Positions 47,716 to 56,772 of a stretch of DNA of 61,521 bases are shown piece by piece (the stretch's first letter is position 1; each line of letters opens with the position of its first letter). The position numbers were made by a program, and so were the translations under genes. Location: NCBI RefSeq assembly GCF_023806625.1, contig NZ_JAMTDX010000105.1, forward strand, positions 1 through 61,521, written 5' to 3'. A model generated the notes under the pieces. It worked only from the letters and a program-made list of their open reading frames with translations. It made no database searches and was not told the origin of the DNA. Source of the DNA: Accumulibacter sp. GTDB taxonomy: Bacteria; Pseudomonadota; Gammaproteobacteria; Burkholderiales; Rhodocyclaceae.

Positions 47716-47805
47716 CAAAACAACAAGACCGGAGGGTTCTGCCCCGTTTCGGGAGGTGAAGCAGACGGTCAGGCCGAACGCACCAAGCGTTCGGCCGATT
47801 TTTTT
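47716..47805 (+). ncRNA. Candidate sigma54-driven small RNA of about 90 nt
   Basis: Promoter and terminator face the same way and define a short transcript. Besides the terminator hairpin it contains a possible GCCCCGTTTCGGGAGG stem (CCCCG/CGGGA region) near 47741-47757. A short frame inside (MLDDMAHALLQS..., starting before the promoter) is not convincing. Alternatively the promoter and terminator are left from a deleted sigma54-controlled gene. Confidence 0.4.
47772..47805 (+). terminator. Strong intrinsic terminator
   Basis: GGCCGAACGC, loop ACCAA, GCGTTCGGCC: a perfect 10-bp stem (47772-47796) followed by GA and seven or more Ts (47799-47805). Confidence 0.9.
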
Positions 47806-48029
47806 GCCGGCCGGCCGCTACCGGGGAACGCCCGTCTGGCGCAGGCCGTCGGCACGCTTCAGCCCGCAGAGGCAAGTGCGACTTCGGGGAGGCTCGACGA
47901 ATTTTCTGTCTCCGCCGATGGTCCAATCGACGACTCCCCTTCTCGGCAGAGTGCGTGCCGCTGCCTCGAACACGATGTGCACGCTGGCGGTCGACCCGGC
48001 CCGCAAGGCGCGGTGCGCAGGAGTAAGGC

Positions 48030-48644
48030 ATGTTTGCGGTTTACGGACTCGGGGGTCCGGTCTTTCGCGGCACCTTCGAGCAGCTCAGCCAGGTCCCCGA
48101 GGTAACCCGGGGCCTCGCCGTCCGCCCGGTCGCCGCGCGCGAGGAGGTCCGTGTCGCGGTCAGCGCACCGGCGGCCCAGGCACTTGCCGCGTACCGTGAA
48201 GTTCTCGGCGTCGAAGCCGACCGGGGTCCGCTCTACCACGCGTATCAGATCATGCAACGCCCGGTGATCCCGGTGTTCAGCGACGAAGCGGTCGAACGCG
48301 CCTGGCGCATACTGCTCGAACGGCGAATCCATCAGGCCCCGGTCCTCGACCGCGGGCATCGCCTCGTCGGCATGGTCAGCGAGCGCGACCTGCTGACCGT
48401 GCTCAACGTCGATCACGGGCGGCTCCGCGACGTGCTGGCCCGCCAGGTGGGCGACGTGATGACCACCCCGGTGGTCACCGCCGACCCGATCACCGACATC
48501 CGCAGAATCGCCCAGGTCATGCTCGAGCACGCGGTTGACGGCGTGCCGATCGTCAACGACACTGATGCCCTGGTCGGCTTCGTCTCACGCAGCGACATCC
48601 TGCGGGCGGTCGTCGTCGATCCGCCGCTGAGCCTCTGGCGCTGA
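48030..48644 (+). CDS. CBS-domain pair protein
   Basis: A 204-residue protein. Residues 75-135 and 145-200 are two CBS domains (MQRPVIPVFSDEAVERAW...LVGMVSERDLL; VMTTPVVTADPITDIRR...LVGFVSRSDIL), which bind adenine nucleotides as energy sensors. The N-terminal ~70 residues (FRGTFEQLSQVPEV...) form a short extra domain seen in betaproteobacterial CBS proteins. Partner unknown. Followed after 52 bases by the ArsC-like gene. Confidence 0.9.
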   Translation: MFAVYGLGGPVFRGTFEQLSQVPEVTRGLAVRPVAAREEVRVAVSAPAAQALAAYREVLGVEADRGPLYHAYQIMQRPVIPVFSDEAVERAWRILLERRIHQAPVLDRGHRLVGMVSERDLLTVLNVDHGRLRDVLARQVGDVMTTPVVTADPITDIRRIAQVMLEHAVDGVPIVNDTDALVGFVSRSDILRAVVVDPPLSLWR

Positions 48645-48696
48645 GGACGGCATCTACGGCCGCGCGTCGCTCGCCCTTTCCGCAGAGAGGAGACCC

Positions 48697-49062
48697 ATGG
48701 ACGACCTGTCGATCCGCATCTACCACAACAGGCGCTGCTCGAAGAGCCGCGCGGCCTGTCAGCTGATCGCCGACGCCGGCGTCCCGGCCGAGGTGATCGA
48801 CTATCTCCAGCACCCGCCGGACCGGGAAGAACTCCGCAAGCTGCTCGGCAAGCTCGGCATGAGCCCGGCGCAGATCGTCCGCCGCGGCGAGGTGGTGTTC
48901 AGGGAACACTACGCCGGCCGTTCGCTGACCGACGAAGAGTGGCTCGACGCCCTCGTCGCCCACCCGATCCTGATCGAGCGCCCGATCGTCGTGCGCGGCA
49001 ATCGGGCGGTCGTCGGAAGACCACCCGAGAAGGTCCTCGAACTCCTCGATGCGCCAGCATGA
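48697..49062 (+). CDS. arsC: Glutaredoxin-dependent arsenate reductase (ArsC family)
   Basis: A 121-residue ArsC-family protein. The catalytic cysteine is in YHNRRCSKSRAA (residue 14), and the conserved basic region PILIERPIVV...AVVGRPPEKVLELL is intact. ArsC reduces arsenate to arsenite with glutathione and glutaredoxin. No arsB, acr3 or arsR is nearby, so it is an isolated copy and may have a related thiol role. Good RBS (AGAGAGGAG). Confidence 0.88.
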   Translation: MDDLSIRIYHNRRCSKSRAACQLIADAGVPAEVIDYLQHPPDREELRKLLGKLGMSPAQIVRRGEVVFREHYAGRSLTDEEWLDALVAHPILIERPIVVRGNRAVVGRPPEKVLELLDAPA

Positions 49063-49181
49063 CCGGTCTTCGGGCGGCTCGACTGGCCGGTCGACCGACC
49101 GGGTTCACCGGCTGACGAAAATCCAGGCCGGCGGTAGCCACGATTTGCCGTGACGGCGACGAGCGCTGGAGGATTCCGACG

Positions 49182-50462
49182 ATGAGCAGACGAATCGCAT
49201 TGGCCGGATTCCTGGCGATCGTCGTGGCGGCCGTCGCCGCGGCCTGGATCTGGTTCCCGTGGGTCTTCTCGGCGAACTACACGATCCGCGTGGCGACCGG
49301 TCCCCTCGGCGGCGACGCGCACAAGTTCGTCGCCGCGTTCAAGCGCGAACTGTCCGAACAGCGCCCCCGCGTTCGCCTGCTGCTCGAGGAGACGGCGAAC
49401 CTGCAGGAGAGCGGGGAGGCACTCGAGAACGGCAAGGTCGATCTCGCCGTCGTCAGGAGTGACCACCCGGCCGCGGCCAACGGCGGGACGATCCTGGTCA
49501 TCCGGCCGGTTTCGGTGCTGATCATGGTCGCCGCCCAGTCTTCGGTCAAATCGGTCAGCGAACTGTCCGGCAAGAAGCTCGCCCTGCTCGAGGGGACGCC
49601 GGCGAACGACCCGCTGCTGCGCACGGTGATCGACGCGTATGGCCTCAGGGCCAGCGACTTGGTCAGCACTCCGCTGGCCGACGTCGGCGCCGCTCTCCAG
49701 GCGAAGCGGGTCGCCGCCGTGCTGGCCATGGGATCGACCGGTCCCGGCCCCGTCGCCGACGCCGTCAAGGCGATCGTCAGGGCGACACGCAAGCCGCCGA
49801 CCTTCCTCGACATCGACGAAGCGAAAGCGATCACCGCGCGCAGTCCGGTGTATGAGGAGACCGAAATCCCCGCAGGCGGCTTCCTGGCCACGCCGGCCGT
49901 CCCCGACGACAGCGTGAGCACGGTCTCGGTCAGCGTTCGCCTGGTCGCCAGAAACTCGATGCTCGACTACGTCGCCGGCGAGATGACCCGGCTGCTGATG
50001 GTCACTCGTGCCAAGCTCGCGGCGACGGTGCCGGGAGTTGGCGGGATGAGCGCACCGGATACGGACAAGAAGCAGGGCGTGCTGCCGGTCCATCCCGGGA
50101 CGGCGGCCTACCTCGACGGAACCCAGGAAAGCCTTTTCGATCAGGCGATGACCCAGCTGTTCAACTTCTCGATCATCGGCGGGATCCTCGGTTCGCTTGG
50201 CGTCTGGCTGAGCAGCCAGTGGCGGCGCCACCGGCCCGACGAGACGCAGAGAAAGCTCCAGCGTCTGCCGGCCATGCTCGTCGAAGCGAAGACGGTTCCC
50301 GCCGATCGCCTCGACGACCTCGAAGAGGAGCTCGACGCGTTGTCGGCATGGTTCCTCGAGCGCTTCGCCCGCGAGCAGATCGATCCGGACCGGATCGGCG
50401 GCCTGTCGACGACGATCAGCGAGGTCCGCCAGGCCATACGCCGCCGGCGCACCCGCCCCTGA
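49182..50462 (+). CDS. TAXI-family (TRAP-type) solute-binding protein
   Basis: A 426-residue protein with an N-terminal helix (7-28), a periplasmic TAXI-type binding domain (YTIRVATGPLGGDAHKFVAAFKREL...VRSDHPAAANGG), and a C-terminal membrane helix (~328-345, FSIIGGILGSLGVWL) with a charged tail. TAXI proteins deliver solutes to fused TRAP permeases, but none is encoded here. The second membrane anchor is unusual for a soluble binding protein and suggests a tethered sensor or scaffold role. Confidence 0.85.
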   Translation: MSRRIALAGFLAIVVAAVAAAWIWFPWVFSANYTIRVATGPLGGDAHKFVAAFKRELSEQRPRVRLLLEETANLQESGEALENGKVDLAVVRSDHPAAANGGTILVIRPVSVLIMVAAQSSVKSVSELSGKKLALLEGTPANDPLLRTVIDAYGLRASDLVSTPLADVGAALQAKRVAAVLAMGSTGPGPVADAVKAIVRATRKPPTFLDIDEAKAITARSPVYEETEIPAGGFLATPAVPDDSVSTVSVSVRLVARNSMLDYVAGEMTRLLMVTRAKLAATVPGVGGMSAPDTDKKQGVLPVHPGTAAYLDGTQESLFDQAMTQLFNFSIIGGILGSLGVWLSSQWRRHRPDETQRKLQRLPAMLVEAKTVPADRLDDLEEELDALSAWFLERFAREQIDPDRIGGLSTTISEVRQAIRRRRTRP

Positions 50463-50530
50463 ACGAACCCCGACCGGCGGATCCGCGGCAGCGTGACGGC
50501 GGCGCGATCCTCCTGGCCAGGAGCGGTCGG

Positions 50531-52378
50531 TCAGCGCCGATGGGAACCGCCAGCCGCCCAGGAATCCCTGAGCGTCACGGTGCGGTTGAAGACCGGTGCG
50601 CCGACACGTGAATCGACCCGGTCGACGACGAAGTAGCCGTGCCGCTCGAACTGGAAACCCGCTTCCGGCTGCGCGTCTTTCAGCGCCGGCTCGAGCCAGC
50701 CGTCGACGACACGCACGCTGTCAGGGTTGATGTCGTCGCGGAAATCGCGCTCGACTCCATCCGCATCGCCCTCGCGCCTGCCTCCCGGAGAGGGAACCGA
50801 GAACAGCCGGTCGTACAGCCGGACCTGTGCCCGATACGCGTGGTCCGCGGCCACCCAGTGCAGGTTGCCCTTGACCTTGTGAGCATCGGCGCCTGGCGTT
50901 CCGCTCTTCGAGTCCGGCAGATACTCGCAATGCACGACGCTGACCCGGCCACTCGGGTCATGTTCGCAGCCGGTGCAGCGGACGACGTAGGCGTGGCGCA
51001 GGCGAACCAGGTTGCCTGGGTAAAGGCGATGGTAACCCTTGCTCGGCCGCTCCATGAAGTCGTCACGCTCGATCCACAGTTCGCGGCCGAAGGGCATCTC
51101 GCGCCGGCCCATTTCCGGCTTCAGCGGGTGGTTGGCGGCCAGGCAGGATTCGCCGTGCCCCGCCGGATAGTTGTCGATGACCAGTTTCAGTGGATCGAGG
51201 ACGGCCATCCGGCGCGGTGTCGTCTCGTTGAGCACCTCGCGCATGCAGTCCTCGAGCAGCGAATAGTCGATCAGAGAGTCGGACCGTGAAACCCCGACGC
51301 GTTCGGCGAACAACCGGAAGCCTTCCGGCGGGTAGCCCCGCCGTCGTGCGCCGACCAGCGTCGGCAGCCGCGGATCGTCCCAGCCGGTCACATGCCCTTC
51401 GTCGACCAACTGGATCAGCTTGCGCTTCGAGAGCACGATGTACGTCAGGTTGAGGCGCGAGAACTCGATCTGCTGCGGCAGCGGGCGCTGCAGAAGGCCA
51501 CCCTCGGCGAGGCGTTCGAGCAGCCAGTCGTAGAACGGACGCTGGTCGGCGAACTCGAGCGTGCAGATCGAGTGGCTGATGTTCTCGAGAGCATCCTCGA
51601 TCGGATGCGCGTAGGTGTACATCGGGTACACGCACCAGCGGTCGCCGGTGTTGTGGTGGCTGGCGTGGCGAATCCGGTAGATCGCCGGATCGCGCAGGTT
51701 GATGTTGGCCGAAGCCATGTCGATCTTCGCCCGCAACACATGTGCCCCGTCGGGGAACTCGCCACGCTGCATCCGCCGAAAGAGGTCCATGTTCTCGTCG
51801 ACGCTGCGCTCGCGAAACGGCGAATCGACCCCCGGTTCGGTCAGCGTCCCGCGCCTGGCACGCATCTCCTCGGCGCTCTGGCTATCGACGTAGGCGTGGC
51901 CGCTGGCGATCAGGTACTCGGCGAACTCGACCATCCAGCCGAAGTAGTTGGACGCGTAATAGAGGTTGCACTCGGCTTGCGCATCGGCCCCGGCGGCCGG
52001 AGCCTCCCACGAGAAACCGAGCCAGCGGACCGCGTCGATGATCGAATCGACGTACTCCTGCTCTTCCTTCTCGGGGTTGGTGTCGTCGAAGCGCAGATGG
52101 CAGCGACCGCCGTAGTCCTCGGCCAGCCCGAAATTCAGGCAGATCGACTTGGCGTGACCAAAATGCAGATAGCCGTTCGGCTCGGGGGGAAAGCGCGTAC
52201 GAATCCTCGCCGGATCGAGCGGGCCGGCGAGTTGCTGCGCGCCCGGCCCCGGACGACCCGACCAGTGCCGCAGCGCGTGCTTGCCGGCCGCGAGATCGGC
52301 CTCGATGATGTTGCGGATGAAATGGGTGCTGGCGATGGCCGCGGAGGCTGCGGAGTGGCTGGCTGGCTCGTGGTTCAC
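50531..52378 (-). CDS. glnS: Glutaminyl-tRNA synthetase
   Basis: A class I synthetase of ~615 residues, slightly longer than E. coli GlnS. Motifs are RFPPEPNGYLHFGHAKS (HIGH-type), DDTNPEKEEQEYV, VLSKRKLIQLV (KMSKS-type) and the C-terminal anticodon-binding beta barrels. It charges tRNA-Gln. The GTG at 52378 behind CAAGGACC is preferred; an in-frame ATG at 52408 adds ten residues and is possible. The N-terminal ~45 residues are a low-conservation extension. Confidence 0.95.
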   Translation of the reverse strand: MNHEPASHSAASAAIASTHFIRNIIEADLAAGKHALRHWSGRPGPGAQQLAGPLDPARIRTRFPPEPNGYLHFGHAKSICLNFGLAEDYGGRCHLRFDDTNPEKEEQEYVDSIIDAVRWLGFSWEAPAAGADAQAECNLYYASNYFGWMVEFAEYLIASGHAYVDSQSAEEMRARRGTLTEPGVDSPFRERSVDENMDLFRRMQRGEFPDGAHVLRAKIDMASANINLRDPAIYRIRHASHHNTGDRWCVYPMYTYAHPIEDALENISHSICTLEFADQRPFYDWLLERLAEGGLLQRPLPQQIEFSRLNLTYIVLSKRKLIQLVDEGHVTGWDDPRLPTLVGARRRGYPPEGFRLFAERVGVSRSDSLIDYSLLEDCMREVLNETTPRRMAVLDPLKLVIDNYPAGHGESCLAANHPLKPEMGRREMPFGRELWIERDDFMERPSKGYHRLYPGNLVRLRHAYVVRCTGCEHDPSGRVSVVHCEYLPDSKSGTPGADAHKVKGNLHWVAADHAYRAQVRLYDRLFSVPSPGGRREGDADGVERDFRDDINPDSVRVVDGWLEPALKDAQPEAGFQFERHGYFVVDRVDSRVGAPVFNRTVTLRDSWAAGGSHRR

Positions 52379-52491
52379 GGTGCGGTCCTTGATTCGGGAA
52401 GCTCGCATTTTAACCGCCCGAGGGCGAGAAGCCGCGCCACCGGCCCCCGGCGACCCGCGAACACGACTCCCTGAAACCTGTTGGCCAGCGC

Positions 52492-52944
52492 TCAGCTCTC
52501 GCGGTCGACCGACCGCCTGGCCAGCCGATGCGCCTGGCTTTCGAAAGCGCCGACCATCGTCGCGGCCATCGGCAGCATCATCGTTTCGACGAACGGAATC
52601 AGGAAAAGCGACCGCGCCAGACAGTTGAACGCGAAATCGACCCGGCAGTGGTCCTCACCGTGCGGCACGAACGTCCACCGGATGTCGAACCGGCAGAATG
52701 AGCGATCGTTCGAAACCACGCTGATCTCCTGCGGCCGGACGAGTTCGGTGCGCGTCTGGAAGCGATGGGCGAACAGCCCGAGGGCGAGCGTCTGCACCGT
52801 TTCATAGCCACTCGCATCGCGGCGGACGATTCGCGCGTCGCGCATCAGGGGCACGAAATCCGGATAGCTTTCGACGTCGGCGACGACGTCGAACAGGCTC
52901 TCCGGCGGCAGTGCGACGATGCGGCTCTCGCGATGGCTGGCCAT
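52492..52944 (-). CDS. ratA: RatA/COQ10-type START-domain protein
   Basis: A 150-residue SRPBCC protein with the RatA/Coq10 start (LPPESLFDVVADVESYPDFVPLM) and the ending FVETMMLPMAATMVGAFESQA that forms the last helix over the lipid cavity. E. coli RatA was described as a ribosome-binding toxin; Coq10 homologues bind ubiquinone. The latter role is at least as likely. No RatB gene adjoins. Confidence 0.9.
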   Translation of the reverse strand: MASHRESRIVALPPESLFDVVADVESYPDFVPLMRDARIVRRDASGYETVQTLALGLFAHRFQTRTELVRPQEISVVSNDRSFCRFDIRWTFVPHGEDHCRVDFAFNCLARSLFLIPFVETMMLPMAATMVGAFESQAHRLARRSVDRES

Positions 52945-53188
52945 GGGCTTCGGCCTCCCTTTCGTACGCTGGTCGATCGCTCGCCGATCGGCAATACTTC
53001 TCCCGCGCCTGCGGCGCCGGCCCGGGCAGTGCCGCTACGGCTCTCCGGAACACCTGCTGGCGACGATCATAACAAGCTCGAGTGCCGCGCGATAGGTCGC
53101 CGGCGCCACCGGCAATCGCGGGCGCCGCGCGGCGACCGGAAGGTGCCTTAGAATTCGCGTCGGAATCCGTTGCTGTCGAGGCCCGATC

Positions 53189-53641
53189 GTGAGAGTCGTC
53201 GTCCAGCGCGTCGCATCGGCGCGCGTCGAAGTTGCCGGAGAGGTCGTCGGATCCATCGGCGCGGGTCTGCTCGTGCTCGCCGGCTTCGAGGTCGGCGACG
53301 CCGACCCGGACCTGACGTGGATGGCTGGCAAGCTGGCCAGACTACGCATCTTCCCCGATCCGGCCGGACTGATGAACCGCAGCGTCCTGGACACCGGCGG
53401 CGAAGTGCTCGCGGTCAGCCAGTTCACCCTGTTCGCCTCGACCCGCAAGGGAAACCGCCCATCGTGGAGCCGGGCAGCTCCGCCCGAAGTCGCGCAGCCT
53501 CTCTTCGCCGCCTTCGTCACCCGGCTCGAGCGGGTCCTCGAGCGCCGCGTGCAGACCGGAGTCTTTGGCGCCGAGATGCAGGTCCACCTGATCAACGATG
53601 GCCCGGTGACCATCGGCATCGATTCCCGACAGCCTGAATGA
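53189..53641 (+). CDS. dtd: D-aminoacyl-tRNA deacylase
   Basis: A 150-residue Dtd. The active-site motifs SQFTLFA (~78-84) and NDGPVTIGI (~135-143, catalytic Thr) are both present, as is the family start [14 protein letters not shown]. It removes D-amino acids from mischarged tRNA. The GTG start at 53189 is the only one that fits the family N-terminus. Confidence 0.95.
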   Translation: MRVVVQRVASARVEVAGEVVGSIGAGLLVLAGFEVGDADPDLTWMAGKLARLRIFPDPAGLMNRSVLDTGGEVLAVSQFTLFASTRKGNRPSWSRAAPPEVAQPLFAAFVTRLERVLERRVQTGVFGAEMQVHLINDGPVTIGIDSRQPE

Positions 53642-53805
53642 TCGACCGGCCATCGCCCGAAGCGACGGCCAGCGAGTCGCCACGGCCCGTCGACTGGACG
53701 GCCGGCGGCGAGCCGCAGGAAGCGGAATCGCAACCCGCTCCCCTGTGCCCAGGCCACTCCGCCGGCCCCGGAACGCACGCCGAAGCGCTTGCCGGGCGGC
53801 ATTTC

Positions 53806-53814
53806 TGCTATCAT
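53806..53814 (+). promoter_or_regulatory. Candidate extended -10 promoter of the rpsP operon
   Basis: TGCTATCAT is an extended -10 (TGnTATCAT) 38 bases before the rpsP ATG. A TTGCCG lies only 14 bases upstream, so -35 contact may be weak, as extended -10 promoters allow. Confidence 0.45.
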
Positions 53815-53851
53815 TCCCCCCTTTTTGCACAATCCTTCCGAAGGCACTGAC

Positions 53852-54106
53852 ATGGTTGTTATTCGCCTGGCCCGCGGGGGTGCGAGGAAGCGCCCCTTCT
53901 ACAACATGGTGGTTACCGATTCACGCGCTCGCCGCGACGGCCGGTTCATCGAGCGCATCGGCTATTACAACCCGCTGGCCACCGACAAGGAGGTCGGGCT
54001 GCATGTCGCGAGCGACCGCCTCAGCTACTGGCTGCAGCAGGGCGCGCAGACTTCGCTGACCGTTTCGCGTCTGATCCGCCAGGCCGCGAGCAAGGCCACA
54101 GCCTGA
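53852..54106 (+). CDS. rpsP: 30S ribosomal protein S16
   Basis: An 84-residue S16 with the family start [20 protein letters not shown] and RIGYYNPLA. First gene of rpsP-rimM-trmD-rplS. A longer in-frame start is excluded by family length. Confidence 0.98.
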   Translation: MVVIRLARGGARKRPFYNMVVTDSRARRDGRFIERIGYYNPLATDKEVGLHVASDRLSYWLQQGAQTSLTVSRLIRQAASKATA

Positions 54107-54155
54107 CTCCGGCTGGCCGGCACGCGCTCGATCTGCCGACAGGGAGGCCGATGAC

Positions 54156-54683
54156 TTGCCGGCTCGCGCAGAAGAGATCATCGTCCTCGGCCGAATCGTC
54201 TCGGCCAGAGGCCTGCAGGGCGAAGTTCGCGTCTTCCCGTACGCCGACGACCCGGACGACTGGGCACGACTGAGCCACTGGTGGCTCGGCCGGGAAGGTG
54301 ACACCCCGGACCGCTGGCAGCCGACCAGGCTGCTGCACTGCCGCAGCCGGCAGGACCTGCTGATCGCGCGCCTCGAATGCGCGGGCGATCGTGACGCTGC
54401 CGAGAGTCTCGGCGGTCTGCTGGTCGGCGCGCCGCGTGGCCAGTTGCCGCCGACCGGAAGAGACGAGTATTACTGGGCCGATCTGATCGGCCTCGAAGTG
54501 GTGAACACGAAAGCCGAGTCGCTGGGCCATGTCGCCGGCCTGATCGACACTCCGGCCAACCCGGTGCTCAGGGTTGCCCGAACGGATGGCGACGAAGGCC
54601 TGTTGCCCTTCGTCTCCGCGGTCGTGCTCGAGGTCGACCTTGGGCAGGGACGGGTGACGGTCGACTGGGAGTCCGACTGGTGA
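54156..54683 (+). CDS. rimM: 16S rRNA processing protein RimM
   Basis: A 175-residue RimM with the N-terminal domain ([20 protein letters not shown]) and C-terminal PRC-barrel ([11 protein letters not shown]...LLPFVSAVV). It assists 30S head assembly through S19. Start is TTG at 54156 behind AGGGAGG; the ATG five bases earlier is out of frame. Stop overlaps the trmD start. Confidence 0.95.
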   Translation: MPARAEEIIVLGRIVSARGLQGEVRVFPYADDPDDWARLSHWWLGREGDTPDRWQPTRLLHCRSRQDLLIARLECAGDRDAAESLGGLLVGAPRGQLPPTGRDEYYWADLIGLEVVNTKAESLGHVAGLIDTPANPVLRVARTDGDEGLLPFVSAVVLEVDLGQGRVTVDWESDW

Positions 54684-55483
54684 CCGGTGAAAGGGCAGCG
54701 GCCCCGGCGGCTTCCTGCCTGGTGGTCGACGTGGTGACGCTTTTTCCGGAAATGTTCGCCGCGCTGACCGGGTCGGGAATCAGCGGCCGGGCACTTGCCG
54801 CCGGCCGCTGGGCCGTGCAGCTGTGGAATCCGCGCGATTTCACGAGCGACCGGCACCGCACCGTAGACGACCGGCCGTACGGTGGCGGGCCCGGGATGGT
54901 CCTCATGGCCGAGCCGCTGGAATCGGCGACGAGGGCGGCCAGGGCACGGCAGCAGGGGCTCGGCGCGGCCAGCCGGGTGATCTGCCTGTCGCCACAGGGC
55001 AGCCTGCTGACGCATCAGCGCGTGCTGCGCCTGGCGCAGGGTGCAGAAGCGCTGATTCTCGTCTGCGGACGCTACGAGGGAATCGACGAGCGCTTCGTTG
55101 GACGCTGCGTCGACGAGGAGATTTCGATCGGCGACTTCGTCGTCTCGGGCGGCGAGATCCCGGCGATGGCGCTGATCGATGCCGTCGTCCGGCAACTGCC
55201 CGGCGTGCTCAACGACGCCGAGTCGGCGGAACAGGATTCGTTTGTCGCGGGCCTGCTCGACTGCCCGCATTACACCCGGCCCGAGTGGTATCAGGGCTGG
55301 CGGGTGCCGGAAGTGCTGCTTTCCGGTCACCACGACGAGATACGGCGCTGGCGCCTGCAACAGGCGCTGGGCCGAACGTGGCAGCGGCGACCCGAGTTGC
55401 TCGCGGAACGCCGACTGTCGAAAGCGGAGACGCAACTCCTGGCGCAGTTTCAGGAGCAATGCGCTCATCAGAAGAAGATGTGA
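54680..55483 (+). CDS. trmD: tRNA (guanine-N1)-methyltransferase
   Basis: A 267-residue SPOUT methyltransferase making m1G37. Motifs are [36 protein letters not shown] and [11 protein letters not shown], which form the trefoil-knot SAM site. Starts with GTG overlapping the rimM stop (GTGA). Confidence 0.97.
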   Translation: MTGERAAAPAASCLVVDVVTLFPEMFAALTGSGISGRALAAGRWAVQLWNPRDFTSDRHRTVDDRPYGGGPGMVLMAEPLESATRAARARQQGLGAASRVICLSPQGSLLTHQRVLRLAQGAEALILVCGRYEGIDERFVGRCVDEEISIGDFVVSGGEIPAMALIDAVVRQLPGVLNDAESAEQDSFVAGLLDCPHYTRPEWYQGWRVPEVLLSGHHDEIRRWRLQQALGRTWQRRPELLAERRLSKAETQLLAQFQEQCAHQKKM

Positions 55484-55506
55484 TTCTCGTGAATGGAGTT
55501 CAGAAG

Positions 55507-55890
55507 ATGAATCTGATCGAGCAACTCGAGCAGGAAGAGATCGCCCGTCTGGGCAAGGTCGTACCGAAGTTTTCACCGGGCGACACGGTCGTCGTCCAGG
55601 TCAAGGTCAAGGAAGGTTCGCGCGAGCGCCTGCAGGCCTACGAAGGCGTGGTCATCGCCAAGCGCAATCGTGGTCTGAATTCGAGCTTCATCGTGCGCAA
55701 GGTGTCGTCGGGTGAAGGCGTCGAGCGGACCTTCCAGACCTACTCGCCGCTGGTCGCGTCGATCGAGGTCAAGCGCCGCGGTGACGTTCGCCGCGCCAAG
55801 CTCTACTACCTCCGGCAACGTTCGGGCAAGTCGGCGCGGATCAAGGAAAAGCTCGTCCGCAAGACGCGCAGCACCGGCACATCGGCCTGA
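55507..55890 (+). CDS. rplS: 50S ribosomal protein L19
   Basis: A 127-residue L19 with [34 protein letters not shown] and [17 protein letters not shown]. The ATG at 55507 is preceded by GGAGTTCAGAAG; an in-frame extension upstream overlaps trmD and is not family-like. Last gene of the operon. Confidence 0.97.
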   Translation: MNLIEQLEQEEIARLGKVVPKFSPGDTVVVQVKVKEGSRERLQAYEGVVIAKRNRGLNSSFIVRKVSSGEGVERTFQTYSPLVASIEVKRRGDVRRAKLYYLRQRSGKSARIKEKLVRKTRSTGTSA

Positions 55891-55905
55891 CCCGAAAACC
55901 GGCTC

Positions 55906-55936
55906 GGCAGGCCGGACCCCTGCGGTGCGGCCTGCC
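55906..55936 (+). terminator. Possible hairpin after rplS
   Basis: GGCAGGCC and GGCCTGCC (55906-55913, 55929-55936) form an 8-bp stem 15 bases after the rplS stop, between convergent rplS and folE2. No T run follows on either strand, so it is not a classical intrinsic terminator. Confidence 0.35.
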
Positions 55937-55944
55937 CGGCGGAA

Positions 55945-56772
55945 TCAGCAGCCGTCTGCCGCGGTGCGCCGGTCGCACTCGATCAGCGCGTAGGCCGAGT
56001 GGTTGTGGATCGACTCGAAGTTCTCCGATTCGACGACGTAGGCGTCGATCCTCGGCTCGGCATTGAGACGCGCAGCCACGTCGCGGACCATGTCCTCGAC
56101 GAACTTCGGGTTGTCATAAGCCCGCTCGGTGACGTACTTCTCGTCCGGGCGCTTGAGCAGGCCGTAGAGTTCGCATGAAGCCTGCGCCTCGACGCATTCG
56201 ACGAGTTCCTCGATCCACAGGTGCTCGTTGATGCGCACGGTCACCGTCACGTGCGAGCGCTGGTTGTGCGCGCCGCGCTCGGAAATTTCCTTCGAGCAGG
56301 GGCACAGACTGGTCACCGGGACGACCACCCGGATCGTCGATTCGATCTGCCCGTTGCTGATCTCTCCGGTCAGCGTCACCTCGTAGTCCATCAGACTTTG
56401 CACGCCGGAGACCGGCGCAGCCTTGTTGATGAAGTACGGGAAGCTCATCTCGATGTGCCCGGTCTCGGCCTCGAGACGGTCGACCATCTCGCGCAGCATT
56501 GCCGGGAAATTCTCGACCGATATCTCGCGCTCGTGGCTGTTCAGGATCTCGACGAAGCGCGACATGTGCGTGCCCTTGAAGTTGTGCGGCAGGCCGACGT
56601 ACATGTTGAACATCGCGATCGTGTGCTGGACGCCCCCGCTCTTGTCGAGGACCCTGATCGGGTGGCGAATCGCCTTGATCCCCACCTTGTTGATGGCAAT
56701 CCGCCGCGTGTCGGCCGAGCCCTGGACGTCGGCCATCACCGCGGGCGATCGAGGGGATTCGGGGGCGTTCAT
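55945..56772 (-). CDS. folE2: GTP cyclohydrolase FolE2 (type IB)
   Basis: A 275-residue FolE2, which makes dihydroneopterin triphosphate for folate and can work with metals other than zinc. Motifs are [12 protein letters not shown], the catalytic cysteine in [20 protein letters not shown], and [16 protein letters not shown] near the end. Translationally coupled to dxs (ATGA), at the end of a minus-strand run. Confidence 0.95.
   Translation of the reverse strand: MNAPESPRSPAVMADVQGSADTRRIAINKVGIKAIRHPIRVLDKSGGVQHTIAMFNMYVGLPHNFKGTHMSRFVEILNSHEREISVENFPAMLREMVDRLEAETGHIEMSFPYFINKAAPVSGVQSLMDYEVTLTGEISNGQIESTIRVVVPVTSLCPCSKEISERGAHNQRSHVTVTVRINEHLWIEELVECVEAQASCELYGLLKRPDEKYVTERAYDNPKFVEDMVRDVAARLNAEPRIDAYVVESENFESIHNHSAYALIECDRRTAADGC

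Larger units (their letters stand above)
47222..48029. other. 808-base gap with a sigma54 promoter and terminator but no clear gene
   Basis: No open frame looks like a protein. The stretch contains a TGT-N11-ACA motif (47610-47626), a sigma54 promoter (47690-47706) and an intrinsic terminator (47772-47805), all in the same direction. Sequence 47222-47600 and 47806-48029 shows nothing recognisable. Confidence 0.7.
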
